From Pullichristensenella sp002068815 (lineage in GTDB: Bacteria > Bacillota > Clostridia > Christensenellales > Aristaeellaceae), in contig JAXGXF010000001.1 of NCBI GenBank assembly GCA_040772885.1, positions 186,001-250,000 of the forward strand: a DNA stretch of 64,000 nt, in the 5' to 3' direction. The position numbers were made by a program, and so were the translations under genes. The first letter of the stretch is position 1; each line of letters starts with the position of its first letter. Below the pieces are notes generated by a model, which had not been told where the DNA came from, made no database searches, and was given only the letters and a program-made list of their open reading frames with translations. Of this stretch, positions 27,383 through 36,456 are shown one piece after another.

Positions 27383-28498
27383 CTATATCAGGTTTTCGGG
27401 GTTCAGCCCCTCGAGCTCCTTCGGCACAAACCTGCCGTCCTTGCGGACGAGCACGTCGTCAAACCACATCTCGCCGCCGCCGTACTCCGGCGTCTGGATG
27501 CAGACGAGGTCCCAGTGGAGCGCCGACCGGTTGCCGTTGTCGCACTCGTCGTAGCACGCGCCGGGCGTGAAGTGGAAGCTTCCCATGATCTTCTCGTCGA
27601 AGAGGATGTTGTTCATCGCCTTCGTGATATGCGGGTTCACGCCGATCGCGAACTCGCCGACGTAGCGCGCGCCCTCGTCCTGATCGAAGATGTGGTTCGC
27701 GCGCTTTGTGTCGTTCGCGCGGACCTCGACGATCTTCCCGTCCCGAAACGTCAGCTCGACGTTTTCAAACGAAAAGCCGTCGTGCGTCGAGGGCGTGTTG
27801 TAGCGGATGACGCCGTTGACGCTGTCGCGCACCGGGGCGGTGTACACCTCGCCGTCGGGGATGTTCATCCTGCCGGAGCACTTGATGGCGCCGATCCCCT
27901 TGATCGAGAACGTGAGGTCCGTGCCCGGGCCCGCGATGCGCACGCGGTCGGTGCGGTTCATCCATTCGACGAGCGGCGTCATCGCCGCGTCCATCCGGGA
28001 ATAGTCCATGTTGCACACGTCGAAGTAGAAGTCCTCGAACGCCTCGGTCGACATGTTCGCCATCTGCGCCATCGCGCGCGTCGGGAAGCGCAGCACGACC
28101 CAGCGCGTCTTCGGCACGCGGATCAGCCCGTGCACCGGCTCGAGGTACTTGACCGAGTGGAGCGTCTGCTTCCCGGCGGGCACGTCCGCCTGCTCGGCGC
28201 GGTTCATGACGGCGCTGACGCCGATGTAGACCTGCATCTTCCGCATCATGAAGGCGTCCGCCTCGGCGCGGAGGTTGAGCTGCTCCTCGGTGCAACCCAT
28301 CATCAGCGCGCGCTCGACCTCGGTGTCGAACAGCCACACGTACGGCCTTCCGCCCGCGCGGTAGACCTCGCCGATCAGCGCCTTCACAAGCTCCCGGTTT
28401 CCGTTCACGGACTGTATCAGCACGTTCTCCCCGGGCTTGACCTCCGTCGAAAAGTGCACGAGCGTCTCCGCAAGTCTGTCGATTCTGGCATCCCGCAT
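27383..28498 (-). CDS. M29-family aminopeptidase (AmpS/PepS-like)
   Basis: This 371-residue cytosolic metallo-aminopeptidase belongs to the M29 family. Metal-site segments typical of the family are seen: an acidic EVERALMMG region, EPVHG, FENVELTFRDGKIVE, ARYVGEFAIG and the C-terminal SALHWDLVC with His and Asp ligands. It hydrolyses N-terminal residues from peptides. The start at 28498 has AAGGAAG upstream; the longer frame would run into the secG terminator. Confidence 0.92.
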   Translation of the reverse strand: MRDARIDRLAETLVHFSTEVKPGENVLIQSVNGNRELVKALIGEVYRAGGRPYVWLFDTEVERALMMGCTEEQLNLRAEADAFMMRKMQVYIGVSAVMNRAEQADVPAGKQTLHSVKYLEPVHGLIRVPKTRWVVLRFPTRAMAQMANMSTEAFEDFYFDVCNMDYSRMDAAMTPLVEWMNRTDRVRIAGPGTDLTFSIKGIGAIKCSGRMNIPDGEVYTAPVRDSVNGVIRYNTPSTHDGFSFENVELTFRDGKIVEVRANDTKRANHIFDQDEGARYVGEFAIGVNPHITKAMNNILFDEKIMGSFHFTPGACYDECDNGNRSALHWDLVCIQTPEYGGGEMWFDDVLVRKDGRFVPKELEGLNPENLI

Positions 28499-28523
28499 TG
28501 TTTCTCTTCCTTTCCCTGTTTTC

Positions 28524-28555
28524 AAAAAAAGAGGCCGCCTCAAAAGACAGCCTCT
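28524..28555 (-). terminator. Terminator of secG
   Basis: An AGAGGC/GCCTCT stem is followed on the minus strand by T7, 20 bases after the secG stop. The M29 gene begins only 26 bases further on, so it is probably transcribed by readthrough or from an unseen promoter. Confidence 0.75.
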
Positions 28556-28575
28556 GTATCGTCTCCGCCTGCAAA

Positions 28576-29031
28576 TCAGCCGCTGACCGCCGGAGTTTCC
28601 GCGGGGGCCGCCGGTGCTTCGGTCGGGGCTTCGGTCGCCGCCGCCGGAGCTTCCGTGGGCGCTTCCGCCGGGACCTCCGTTGCCGCCTGGAGTTCCGCGG
28701 GCGCTTCCGCCGGGACCTCCGTCGCGCCCTCCGCCGGGACCTCGGCCGTCGCGGTCGGCACCGCCTCGGTCGTGGCGTCGGGATTCGCGCCGCGGGAGGT
28801 CATGATGGTCGCGACGATCGCCAGCACGATGAACACCGCCGCGCCGATCTTCGTGATCTTGGCCATCTTCGCCTCGTAGCCCTTGCTCTTGTTCTTGCCG
28901 AAGAATGTCTCCGCGCCGCCGCCAATGGCTCCAAGCCCCTGGCGCTGACCCTGCTGCATGAGGACTGCGACGATCAGCACGATGGAGATGAGAATGAGTA
29001 CAATATCGATGACGATGGCTAACGCGTTCAT
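28576..29031 (-). CDS. secG: SecG subunit of the Sec translocase with a long acidic repeat tail
   Basis: Residues 1-75 are a normal SecG: two transmembrane helices with the loop LMQQGQRQGLGAIGGGAETFFG. About 75 further residues follow that are low-complexity Ala/Pro/Glu/Thr repeats (units such as TEAPAA and EVPAEA), giving 151 residues against about 75 for most SecG proteins. The tail would face outward or be disordered. An AGGAGG site precedes the ATG at 29031. Confidence 0.93.
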   Translation of the reverse strand: MNALAIVIDIVLILISIVLIVAVLMQQGQRQGLGAIGGGAETFFGKNKSKGYEAKMAKITKIGAAVFIVLAIVATIMTSRGANPDATTEAVPTATAEVPAEGATEVPAEAPAELQAATEVPAEAPTEAPAAATEAPTEAPAAPAETPAVSG

Positions 29032-29069
29032 GAAACTCCTCCTAATATCGTAGAGCAAACTGCCAGAGT

Positions 29070-29098
29070 ATTATAGCATGGATTTCGCGCCAAGGCAA
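29070..29098 (-). promoter_or_regulatory. sigma-A promoter of secG
   Basis: TTGCCT (29093-29098), 17 bases and TATAAT (29070-29075) on the minus strand. Confidence 0.75.
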
Positions 29099-29250
29099 CA
29101 ATGATTTTCATATTTTCCCGAAATTCACAATCATTGAGAGACGATCGGGGAAAGAGAGCTTTCAGGTCGGCGATCAAAGGAGGTCTGCGGCTTGACCGGG
29201 CGCCGAAGCTGTGGTAGCATATTCCAAAAGGCGTCGAAGGGAGGATGCTC

Positions 29251-29595
29251 ATGCGGCGCGCGGACGGATGGATACTGCTTTCGGCGCTGGTCGCGCTGCT
29301 CCTTTTCGGCGCGCTGTTTCGCTACGCGGGCCGAACGGAGGAGATTTTTCCGCTGAAGCGTATCGCCACCGCCTCCGGGGGCACGCTCGACGAGGGCGGC
29401 TACCGAATCGACATCAACGCGGCCGACGCCGCGCTGCTTTCGACGCTTCCGGGGATCGGCGAGACGCTCGCGGAGCGGATCGTCGAATACCGCGAGCAGA
29501 ACGGGCCGTTTTCGTCGGTCGACCGGCTCACGGACGTCCCCGGCATCGGCGAGGGCAAGGTCTCCGCGATTCGGATGTTTGTCGAAGCCCAGTGA
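29251..29595 (+). CDS. ComEA-like helix-hairpin-helix protein
   Basis: This 114-residue protein has an N-terminal membrane anchor (WILLSALVALLLFGALF) and a C-terminal pair of helix-hairpin-helix motifs (DINAADAALLSTLPGIGETLAERIVEY; VDRLTDVPGIGEGKVSAI, quoted by position 55-114). This is the DNA-binding half of ComEA, but the SLBB domain is missing, so it is a short variant. GGGAGG lies 6 bases before the ATG at 29251, which is why this start is chosen over 29245. Confidence 0.88.
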   Translation: MRRADGWILLSALVALLLFGALFRYAGRTEEIFPLKRIATASGGTLDEGGYRIDINAADAALLSTLPGIGETLAERIVEYREQNGPFSSVDRLTDVPGIGEGKVSAIRMFVEAQ

Positions 29596-29637
29596 CAGCG
29601 ATGTCGAACTTTTATCGTATTTTTCGTTAAATTGCTA

Positions 29638-29666
29638 TTGACATTCCGGCCCGTCCGTGTTATAAT
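29638..29666 (+). promoter_or_regulatory. Perfect sigma-A promoter of an orphan transcription unit
   Basis: TTGACA (29638-29643), a 17-base spacer and TATAAT (29661-29666). The expected start is near 29673. It drives about 330 bases ending at the terminator at 29975-30006. Confidence 0.85.
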
Positions 29667-29736
29667 GCAATCGGGAACAGGGAAAAGGGACTTGAGAAGG
29701 CACTACGGAAGAATCTCCGGCAGGCGAGGAGGACAT

Positions 29737-29835
29737 ATGCCGGAAGCGAAAAGGGTTGGGGAGGCGATGCCATTGGACCATCAGGAATCGGTCAAACAAT
29801 TTGTCGCTTGCTTCGTCCGTTTCATAGATGCCTGA
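29737..29835 (+). CDS. Candidate 32-residue small protein or leader peptide
   Basis: The frame begins at an ATG with GAGGAGG 4 bases upstream, downstream of a perfect promoter, and encodes 32 residues starting MPEAKRVGEAMPLDH and ending CFVRFIDA. No family is recognised. It occupies the 5' part of the orphan unit; 139 bases of apparently untranslated RNA separate its stop from the terminator hairpin. It could be a small protein or a leader peptide of a regulatory RNA. Confidence 0.45.
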   Translation: MPEAKRVGEAMPLDHQESVKQFVACFVRFIDA

Positions 29836-29974
29836 CGAGCACAGAGGTTGAACGTTTTTGTCGAGGATTTCCGTGAGATTGACGACCAACGAGGCTGCTC
29901 CTTCCGATGTGGAAAACGGTCTTTTCCGGGCGAAGCAAGCGATCCTTGGAAATCCGGGAATTGAATATGGAGTC

Positions 29975-30006
29975 CGCCCGCCGAGCGATCGGCGGGCGCG
30001 CTTTTG
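29975..30006 (+). terminator. Strong hairpin ending the orphan unit
   Basis: CGCCCGCCGA pairs with TCGGCGGGCG around a GCGA loop, followed by CGCTTTTG. It lies 60 bases upstream of the separate pyr promoter, so the two units are distinct. Confidence 0.8.
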
Positions 30007-30068
30007 TCTCCCTCGGCAAGAGACCTGCATACGTACCCCCCAAATCTTTGTTATTTCTCTCCGTGCGC

Positions 30069-30097
30069 TTGACACCGCGTTTTGCGTGTGATACAAT
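30069..30097 (+). promoter_or_regulatory. sigma-A promoter of the pyr operon
   Basis: TTGACA (30069-30074), 17 bases and TACAAT (30092-30097). The start is predicted near 30104, immediately before the PyrR-type leader. Confidence 0.85.
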
Positions 30098-30108
30098 TCC
30101 CTGCGACG

Positions 30109-30144
30109 AATCTTTAAGCTCGGTACAGAGAGACCGGCAAGATT
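30109..30144 (+). promoter_or_regulatory. PyrR-binding anti-antiterminator in the pyr leader
   Basis: A stem closed by AATCTT/AAGATT carries the conserved loop elements TTTAA, GGTACAGAGA and CCGGCAAG. These match the PyrR-binding loop of Bacillus pyr leaders. With UMP or UTP bound, PyrR would hold this hairpin and favour the downstream terminator. Its 3' arm GGCAAGAT can instead pair with ATCTTGCC of the terminator (30177-30184) to make the antiterminator. Confidence 0.85.
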
Positions 30145-30175
30145 TTGAAAATCGGCCCGCTTTGCGCTGCGATTT

Positions 30176-30204
30176 GATCTTGCCGCTCGGCAGGATCTTT
30201 TTTT
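30176..30204 (+). terminator. Attenuator terminator of the pyr operon
   Basis: GATCTTGCC pairs with GGCAGGATC (one G-T pair), followed by T7. It ends 16 bases before the pyrC start codon. Confidence 0.9.
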
Positions 30205-30220
30205 GCGGGGAGGTGCGCGC

Positions 30221-31477
30221 GTGAAGGTTCTTTTCAAGGGCGGGCGGCTGTTCTCGTCCGGGCGGTTCTCGCGCGAGGATGTGCTCGTGGACAGCGGAGT
30301 TGTTTCCGGGGTTTCGCCGGAAATTCCCGCTTTCGCCGATACCCGAATTGTTGATTTGACGGATTGCATCCTCATTCCCGGCCTCGTCGACGTGCATGTG
30401 CACCTGCGAGAGCCGGGTTTTTCGTATAAGGAGACGATCGAGACCGGCACGCTCGCGGCGGCGCGCGGCGGGTTCGCGCACGTGTGCACGATGCCGAACG
30501 TGAACCCGGTGCCGGATTCCCTCGAACACCTCGAAGCGCAGCTCGACCGCATCCGCGGGGGCGCGCGCGTGAAGGTAGTGCCGCTCGGCGCGCTGACGGT
30601 CGGCGAAAAGGGCGAGACGCTCGCCGATATGGGGGCCATGGCTCCGTTCGTCGCGGCGTTTTCCGACGACGGGCGCGGCGTGCAGAACCCGGCGCTGATG
30701 AAGGCGGCGATGCTCGAGGCAAAGCGGCTCGGGAAGATCGTCGCCGCGCACTGCGAGGACGACGCGCTTGCCGGCGGTGGGATCGTCCACCGGGGCGGTT
30801 ACGCGCTCGCGCACGGCCTCCGGGGCATTCCGTCCGAGAGCGAGTGGCGGCCGATCGCGCGCGACCTCTCGCTCGCGGAGGAAACAGGCTGCCGCTACCA
30901 CATCTGCCACGTCTCGACAAAGGAGAGCGTCGAGCTGATCCGACAAGCGAAGGCGCGCGGCGTCGACGTGAGCTGCGAGACCGCGCCGCACTATCTGCTT
31001 CTGAACGACGCAATGCTCGAGGACGACGGGCGCTTCAAGATGAACCCGCCGATCCGCGCGAAAGAGGATCAGGACGCGCTGATCGAGGGGCTGCTCGACG
31101 GAACGATCGACATGATCGCGACCGACCATGCGCCGCACGCCGCGTTCGAGAAGGACAGGGGCCTCGCGGGGAGCCTGATGGGGGTCGTAGGGCTCGAGAC
31201 CGCGTTCGCGACATTGTACACAGAGCTCGTCCGGAGCGGAATCCTTTCGCTCGAAAAGCTGATCGATCTCATGCACACGAACCCCGCGCGGCGGTTCGAG
31301 CTCGATGCGGCGGGCGACCTCGCCGCGTTCGACCTCGAGAAAAAGTACATCATCGACCCGGCGGACTTCCGCTCGAAGGGGCGCGCGACGCCGTTTGCGG
31401 GCCGGGAGGTCTATGGGGAATGCAAAATGACCATCGTTGGAGGGCAAATCGCATGGGATTCGACCGGAAACTCGTGA
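30221..31477 (+). CDS. pyrC: Dihydroorotase
   Basis: This 418-residue enzyme of the amidohydrolase superfamily (class I) cyclises carbamoyl-aspartate to dihydroorotate. Metal and substrate motifs are DVHVHLREPG (about 50), the HCED segment, CHVSTKES and the catalytic ATDHAPH (about 300). A GTG start at 30221 is chosen because GGGGAGGT lies 6 bases before it. It is the first gene after the PyrR attenuator. It overlaps carA by 25 bases. Confidence 0.95.
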   Translation: MKVLFKGGRLFSSGRFSREDVLVDSGVVSGVSPEIPAFADTRIVDLTDCILIPGLVDVHVHLREPGFSYKETIETGTLAAARGGFAHVCTMPNVNPVPDSLEHLEAQLDRIRGGARVKVVPLGALTVGEKGETLADMGAMAPFVAAFSDDGRGVQNPALMKAAMLEAKRLGKIVAAHCEDDALAGGGIVHRGGYALAHGLRGIPSESEWRPIARDLSLAEETGCRYHICHVSTKESVELIRQAKARGVDVSCETAPHYLLLNDAMLEDDGRFKMNPPIRAKEDQDALIEGLLDGTIDMIATDHAPHAAFEKDRGLAGSLMGVVGLETAFATLYTELVRSGILSLEKLIDLMHTNPARRFELDAAGDLAAFDLEKKYIIDPADFRSKGRATPFAGREVYGECKMTIVGGQIAWDSTGNS

Positions 31478-32544
31478 TCGAGAGCGGCGAGGAATACTTA
31501 GGCGTCGGCTTCGGCAGCGCGCGCGACAGCGTGTGCGAGCTCGTGTTCAACACGTCTATGGTCGGCTATCAGGAGATCGTGTCCGACCCGTCGTACACGT
31601 TCCAGACCGTCGTCATGACCTACCCGATCATCGGCAACTACGGCATCGCCGACGACGACTTCGAGACAAAGACGCCGACGATCGGCGGGCTCGTCGTGCG
31701 CGCGTACAACGACCAGCCGTCGAACTTCCGCTACACGAAGACGCTGTCGGAAATCCTCGAGGAAAACCGGATACCGGGCATCTCCGAGATCGACACGCGC
31801 AGGCTCACGCGCTCGATCCGCGACCTCGGCAGCCGCCGCGCGCTGATCACGTCGGCCGACACGCCCCTCCCCCGCGCGCTCGAAATCTTACGCGAAACCC
31901 CGGTCCGGCGCGACGCGGTGCCGCTCGTCAGCTGCAAAAAGCGATGGTATTCGAGGACGTCGAACCACCGCTACAGCGTCGTCGCGGTCGACTGCGGCAT
32001 CAAGCTCAACATCGTCCGCAGCCTCAACGCGCGCGGCTGCAACGTGACGGTCGTGCCGTGGGATACCCCCGCCGCCGACATACTCGCGATGAAGCCGGAC
32101 GGCGTGTTCCTCTCGAACGGCCCGGGCGACCCCGAGGACGTGCAGCCCGTCGTCGGGCTCGTGCGCGCGCTCCGGGGGAAGCTCCCGATCTTCGGCATCT
32201 GCTTAGGCCACCAGCTGATTGCCCTCGCGTACGGCGCCAAGACCTACAAGCTGAAGTTCGGCCACCGCGGGGGCAACCACCCGGTCAAGTGCTTAGACAC
32301 CGGCAGGATCGAGATCACGAGCCAGAACCACTCGTACGCGGTCGACGCGGGCTCGCTCGCCGGGACGGGCCTCTCCCTCACGCACGTCAACCTGCTCGAC
32401 GAAACCGTCGAGGGCGTCGCGTGCCCCGGGGACCGCGTGTTCAGCGTGCAATACCACCCCGAGAGCGCGCCCGGGCCGCAGGACAGCGCGTACCTGTTCG
32501 ACCGGTTCATCGCGTCCATGAAGGAGGCTGCACGCCATGCCTAA
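31453..32544 (+). CDS. carA: Carbamoyl-phosphate synthase small (glutaminase) subunit
   Basis: This 363-residue protein has an N-terminal CarA domain (1-150) and a C-terminal class I glutamine amidotransferase. The nucleophile Cys lies in GICLGHQLIALAYG, and the His/Glu pair in QYHPESAPGP. It delivers ammonia from glutamine to CarB. The ATG at 31453 has a GGAGG site and lies inside the end of pyrC. It overlaps carB by 8 bases. Confidence 0.95.
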   Translation: MGFDRKLVIESGEEYLGVGFGSARDSVCELVFNTSMVGYQEIVSDPSYTFQTVVMTYPIIGNYGIADDDFETKTPTIGGLVVRAYNDQPSNFRYTKTLSEILEENRIPGISEIDTRRLTRSIRDLGSRRALITSADTPLPRALEILRETPVRRDAVPLVSCKKRWYSRTSNHRYSVVAVDCGIKLNIVRSLNARGCNVTVVPWDTPAADILAMKPDGVFLSNGPGDPEDVQPVVGLVRALRGKLPIFGICLGHQLIALAYGAKTYKLKFGHRGGNHPVKCLDTGRIEITSQNHSYAVDAGSLAGTGLSLTHVNLLDETVEGVACPGDRVFSVQYHPESAPGPQDSAYLFDRFIASMKEAARHA

Positions 32545-35500
32545 GCGCGCGGACATCCACAAGATACTCGTCATCGGCTCGGGACCCATCGTCATCGGGC
32601 AGGCGGCGGAGTTCGACTATGCCGGAACGCAGGCGTGCCTGGCGCTCAAGGAGGAGGGCTACGAGGTCATCCTCGTGAACTCGAACCCCGCGACGATCAT
32701 GACGGACACGACCGTCGCCGACAAGGTCTATATGGAGCCGTTGAAGCTCGAGTACCTCGCGAAAATCCTGCGCTTCGAGCGCCCGGACGCGATCGTGCCC
32801 GGCATCGGCGGCCAGACGGGGCTGAACCTCGCGATGCAGCTCGAGAAAAAGGGCGTGCTGCGCGAGTGCCAGGTCGAGCTGCTCGGCACGCCGCCGCGCT
32901 CGATCGAGCGCGCCGAGGACCGCGAGCTGTTCAAGCAGCTCTGCGAGGAGCTCGGGGAGCCGGTGCTGCCGTCCTTGATCGCACACTCGATCGACGAGGG
33001 CGTTCAAGCGGCGGAAAAGATCGGCTATCCGGTCGTGCTGCGCCCGGCGTTCACGCTCGGCGGCACCGGCGGCGGCTTCGCCGACGGCGAGGACGAGCTC
33101 CGCGCGCTGATGAAAAACGCGCTCCGGCTCTCGCCCGTCAAGCAGGTGCTCGTCGAGAAGAGCATCAAGGGCTACAAGGAGATCGAGTACGAGGTCATGC
33201 GCGACCGCAACGACACCGCGATCGCCATCTGCAACATGGAGAACATCGACCCGGTCGGCATACACACCGGCGACTCGATCGTCGTCGCGCCCAGTCAGAC
33301 GCTGACGAACAAGGAGTACCATTTGCTCCGGGACAGCGCGCTTCGCATCATCCGCGCGCTGCAAATCGAGGGCGGCTGCAACGTGCAGTTCGCGCTCGAC
33401 CCGGACTCGTTCAACTACTACGTGATCGAGGTCAACCCGCGCGTGTCGCGCTCGTCCGCGCTCGCCTCGAAGGCGAGCGGCTACCCGATCGCGCGCGTTT
33501 CGGCGAAGATCGCGGTCGGCATGACGCTCGACGAGATTCAGATCGCGAACACGCCCGCGAGCTTCGAGCCGACGCTCGACTACGTCGTCACGAAGATGGC
33601 GCGCTTCCCGTTCGACAAGTTCGCGACCGCGTCGAACAAGCTGTCGACGCAGATGAAGGCGACCGGCGAGGTCATGTCGGTCGGCCGGACGATCGAGGAG
33701 AGCCTGTTGAAGGCGGTGCGCTCGCTCGAGATCGGCGTGTGCCACGTGCACATGCCGAAGTTCGACAAGACGCCGGACGCGGCGCTTCTGCAGTACGTGT
33801 CGATCGGCACCGACGACCGCGTGTTCGCGATCGCGGAGTTGCTTCGGCGCGGCGCCGACCCCGGCGTCATCGCGAGCGCAACCAGGATCGACCTCTTGTT
33901 CATCGACCGCATCCGCGCGATCGTCGAGTACGAGAAGGTGCTTCGGGAACATCCCGGGGACACAGAACACCTCCGGCAGGCCAAGCGCATGGGCTTCTCG
34001 GACAAGTTCGTCGCGAGGCTCTGGGGCGTCGGGGAGACCGACGTCTACGAACTCCGCAGAAAACTCCGACTGTTCCCGGTCTACAAGATGATCGACACCT
34101 GCGCGAGCGAGTTCGAGAGCTACATCCCCTACTTCTACGCGACCTACGAGGACGAGAACGAGTCGATCGTCAGCGACAAGAGGAAGATACTCGTGCTCGG
34201 CTCGGGGCCGATCCGCATCGGGCAGGGCGTCGAGTTCGACTACTCGACCGTGCACGCGATCAAGACGATCAAGGAATCCGGCTACGAGGCGATCATCATC
34301 AACAACAACCCGGAGACCGTCTCGACCGACTACACGACGAGCGACAAGCTGTATTTCGAGCCGCTGACGCCCGAGGACGTGATGAACGTGATCGAGCTGG
34401 AAAAGCCCGAGGGCGTGATCGCGTCGCTCGGCGGGCAGACGGCGATCAACCTCGCGGAACCGCTGATGAAGCGCGGCGTGAAGATCATCGGCACCGACTT
34501 CGCCGCGATCGAGAAGGCCGAGAACCGCGACGCGTTCGAGAAGGTCATGGAATCGCTCGGCATACCGCAGCCGGTCGGACGGGCGGTCACGAACATCGAG
34601 GACGGCGTCCGCGCGGCGGAGACGATCGGCTACCCGGTGCTCGTGCGCCCGAGCTACGTGCTCGGCGGCCGCGCGATGCAGATCGTCTCCGGCGAGGAGA
34701 TGCTGCGCGCCTATCTCAAGAGCGCGGTCGAGGTCAACGAGGAGCAGCCGGTGCTCGTGGACAAATACGTCGTCGGGCGCGAGCTCGAGGTCGACGCGGT
34801 CTGCGACGGGGCGGACGTGTTCGTGCCCGGCATCATGGAGCTCGTCGAGCGGACCGGCATACACTCCGGCGACTCGATCAGCGTCTACCCGACGTTCTCG
34901 GTCTCGAAGCAGTCGAAGCAGGTGATCCTCGAGTACACGAAGCGGCTCGGGCTCGCGATCGGCATCGTCGGGCTCTACAACATACAGTTCATCGTCGACC
35001 GCGACGACAACGTGTTCGTCATCGAGGTCAACCCGCGCTCGTCGCGGACGGTGCCGTTCTTGTCAAAGGCGACCGGCTGGCCGCTCGCCGACATCGCGAC
35101 GAAGTGCATCCTCGGCCGGACGCTGAAAGATCAGGGAATCTTCGAGATATACCCGCCGGAGAAGCAGCGGTGGTACGTCAAGGTCCCCTCGTTCTCGTTT
35201 ACGAAGCTGAGCGGCCTCGACGCCTACCTGTCGCCCGAGATGAAGTCGACCGGCGAGGCGATCGGCTACGACCAGAGCATGACGCGCGCGTTGTACAAGG
35301 CATTGCAGGCGTCCGGCATGCAGGTCATGAACTACGGGACGATATTGGTCTCGCTCGCGGACCCCGACAAGGAGGAGGCGCTGCCGCTGATCCGCAGGTT
35401 CTACAACCTCGGCTTCAACATCGAGGCGACGAACGGCACGGCGCAGTTTTTGAAGCGCCACGGCATCCGCACGCGCGTGAAGCCGAAGCTCAGCGAGGGC

Positions 35501-35716
35501 AGCGAGGAGATACTCGACTCGATCCGGCAGGGATACGTCAGCTACGTCATCAACACGCGCGATATGAACTCGCTCGGGCAATTGTCCGACGGCTACGAGA
35601 TACGCCGCTGCGCGGTCGAGAACAACGTGACGATGTTCACGGCGCTCGACACGGTCAAGGTGCTCTTGGACGTGCTCGAGGAGACGACGCTGACGATCTC
35701 GACGATCGACGCCTAG
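32537..35716 (+). CDS. carB: Carbamoyl-phosphate synthase large subunit
   Basis: This 1059-residue enzyme has two homologous ATP-grasp halves. The first opens KILVIGSGPIVIGQAAEFDY and the second, at about 548, KILVLGSGPIRIGQGVEFDY. ATP-site motifs (VLRPAFTLGGTGGG; VRPSYVLGGRAMQIV) and the EVNPR metal-ligand segment occur in both halves. The C-terminal MGS-like allosteric domain occupies about 930-1059. It makes carbamoyl phosphate for pyrimidine (and arginine) synthesis. The length is normal. Confidence 0.97.
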   Translation: MPKRADIHKILVIGSGPIVIGQAAEFDYAGTQACLALKEEGYEVILVNSNPATIMTDTTVADKVYMEPLKLEYLAKILRFERPDAIVPGIGGQTGLNLAMQLEKKGVLRECQVELLGTPPRSIERAEDRELFKQLCEELGEPVLPSLIAHSIDEGVQAAEKIGYPVVLRPAFTLGGTGGGFADGEDELRALMKNALRLSPVKQVLVEKSIKGYKEIEYEVMRDRNDTAIAICNMENIDPVGIHTGDSIVVAPSQTLTNKEYHLLRDSALRIIRALQIEGGCNVQFALDPDSFNYYVIEVNPRVSRSSALASKASGYPIARVSAKIAVGMTLDEIQIANTPASFEPTLDYVVTKMARFPFDKFATASNKLSTQMKATGEVMSVGRTIEESLLKAVRSLEIGVCHVHMPKFDKTPDAALLQYVSIGTDDRVFAIAELLRRGADPGVIASATRIDLLFIDRIRAIVEYEKVLREHPGDTEHLRQAKRMGFSDKFVARLWGVGETDVYELRRKLRLFPVYKMIDTCASEFESYIPYFYATYEDENESIVSDKRKILVLGSGPIRIGQGVEFDYSTVHAIKTIKESGYEAIIINNNPETVSTDYTTSDKLYFEPLTPEDVMNVIELEKPEGVIASLGGQTAINLAEPLMKRGVKIIGTDFAAIEKAENRDAFEKVMESLGIPQPVGRAVTNIEDGVRAAETIGYPVLVRPSYVLGGRAMQIVSGEEMLRAYLKSAVEVNEEQPVLVDKYVVGRELEVDAVCDGADVFVPGIMELVERTGIHSGDSISVYPTFSVSKQSKQVILEYTKRLGLAIGIVGLYNIQFIVDRDDNVFVIEVNPRSSRTVPFLSKATGWPLADIATKCILGRTLKDQGIFEIYPPEKQRWYVKVPSFSFTKLSGLDAYLSPEMKSTGEAIGYDQSMTRALYKALQASGMQVMNYGTILVSLADPDKEEALPLIRRFYNLGFNIEATNGTAQFLKRHGIRTRVKPKLSEGSEEILDSIRQGYVSYVINTRDMNSLGQLSDGYEIRRCAVENNVTMFTALDTVKVLLDVLEETTLTISTIDA

Positions 35717-35724
35717 GAGGGGCC

Positions 35725-36456
35725 ATGGACAGAGGGATTTTTTCCGTCTCCGAAAATGCCGAAATCGCCGATTCGGTGTTCCGGATGGAGCTTCTCGGCG
35801 ACGCGCGGGAAATCCGGCGCCCCGGGCAGTTCGTCGACGTCGAAATCGACGGCCTGTTCCTCAGGCGCCCGATTTCGGTGTGCGACTGGGACGAGGGGAG
35901 CATGGTGTTGATCTACAAGGTCGTCGGCGAGGGGACGCAGAGGATGTCCCGGATGAAGCCCGGGGCCGCGCTCGACCTGCTCGTCGGCCTCGGAAACGGC
36001 TTTGACGCTTCAAAGTCCGGGGACCGGCCGCTGCTGGTCGGCGGAGGCGTAGGCGTTCCCCCGCTCTACGGGCTCGCGAAGCGGCTCGCCTCCGAGGGAA
36101 AGCGCCCCGCCGCCGCGCTCGGGTTCAATGGGGAAAAAGATGTATTCTATGTAGATGAGTTCCGCGCGCTCGGCGTCGAGACGCTCGTTGCGACCGTGGA
36201 CGGGACATTCGGGACGAAGGGCTTTGCGACCGACCTGATCAGGGGCATTTCATACGACTACTTCTACGCCTGCGGGCCGGAGCCGATGCTGCGCGCGGTG
36301 CACGCCGCGACCGAGGCAGACGGGCAGTTGAGCTTCGAACAGCGGATGGGCTGCGGCTTCGGCGCGTGCATGGGCTGCTCGTGCCGGACGAAGTACGGGA
36401 ACAAGCGCATCTGCAGGGACGGCCCGGTGCTTGAGAAGAACGAGGTGATTGTTTGA
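35725..36456 (+). CDS. pyrK: Dihydroorotate dehydrogenase electron-transfer subunit
   Basis: This 243-residue flavoprotein has an FAD-binding domain (FLRRPISVCDWD) and an NAD-binding domain (LLVGGGVGVPPLYGLAKRL, YACGPEPML). The [2Fe-2S] site is CGFGACMGCSC plus a later Cys in KRICRDGPV. It couples PyrD (type 1B) to NAD+. AGGAGG lies 5 bases before the ATG. Confidence 0.95.
   Translation: MDRGIFSVSENAEIADSVFRMELLGDAREIRRPGQFVDVEIDGLFLRRPISVCDWDEGSMVLIYKVVGEGTQRMSRMKPGAALDLLVGLGNGFDASKSGDRPLLVGGGVGVPPLYGLAKRLASEGKRPAAALGFNGEKDVFYVDEFRALGVETLVATVDGTFGTKGFATDLIRGISYDYFYACGPEPMLRAVHAATEADGQLSFEQRMGCGFGACMGCSCRTKYGNKRICRDGPVLEKNEVIV

Noticed and set aside
26636..28879. 747-codon plus-strand frame across spoIVFA, the aminopeptidase and secG
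   Set aside because: It spans three well-supported minus genes and two terminators; not a real gene.
29858..30091. 77-codon frame downstream of the orphan 32-codon frame
   Set aside because: It reads through the strong terminator hairpin at 29975-30006 and into the next promoter, with no good ribosome site.
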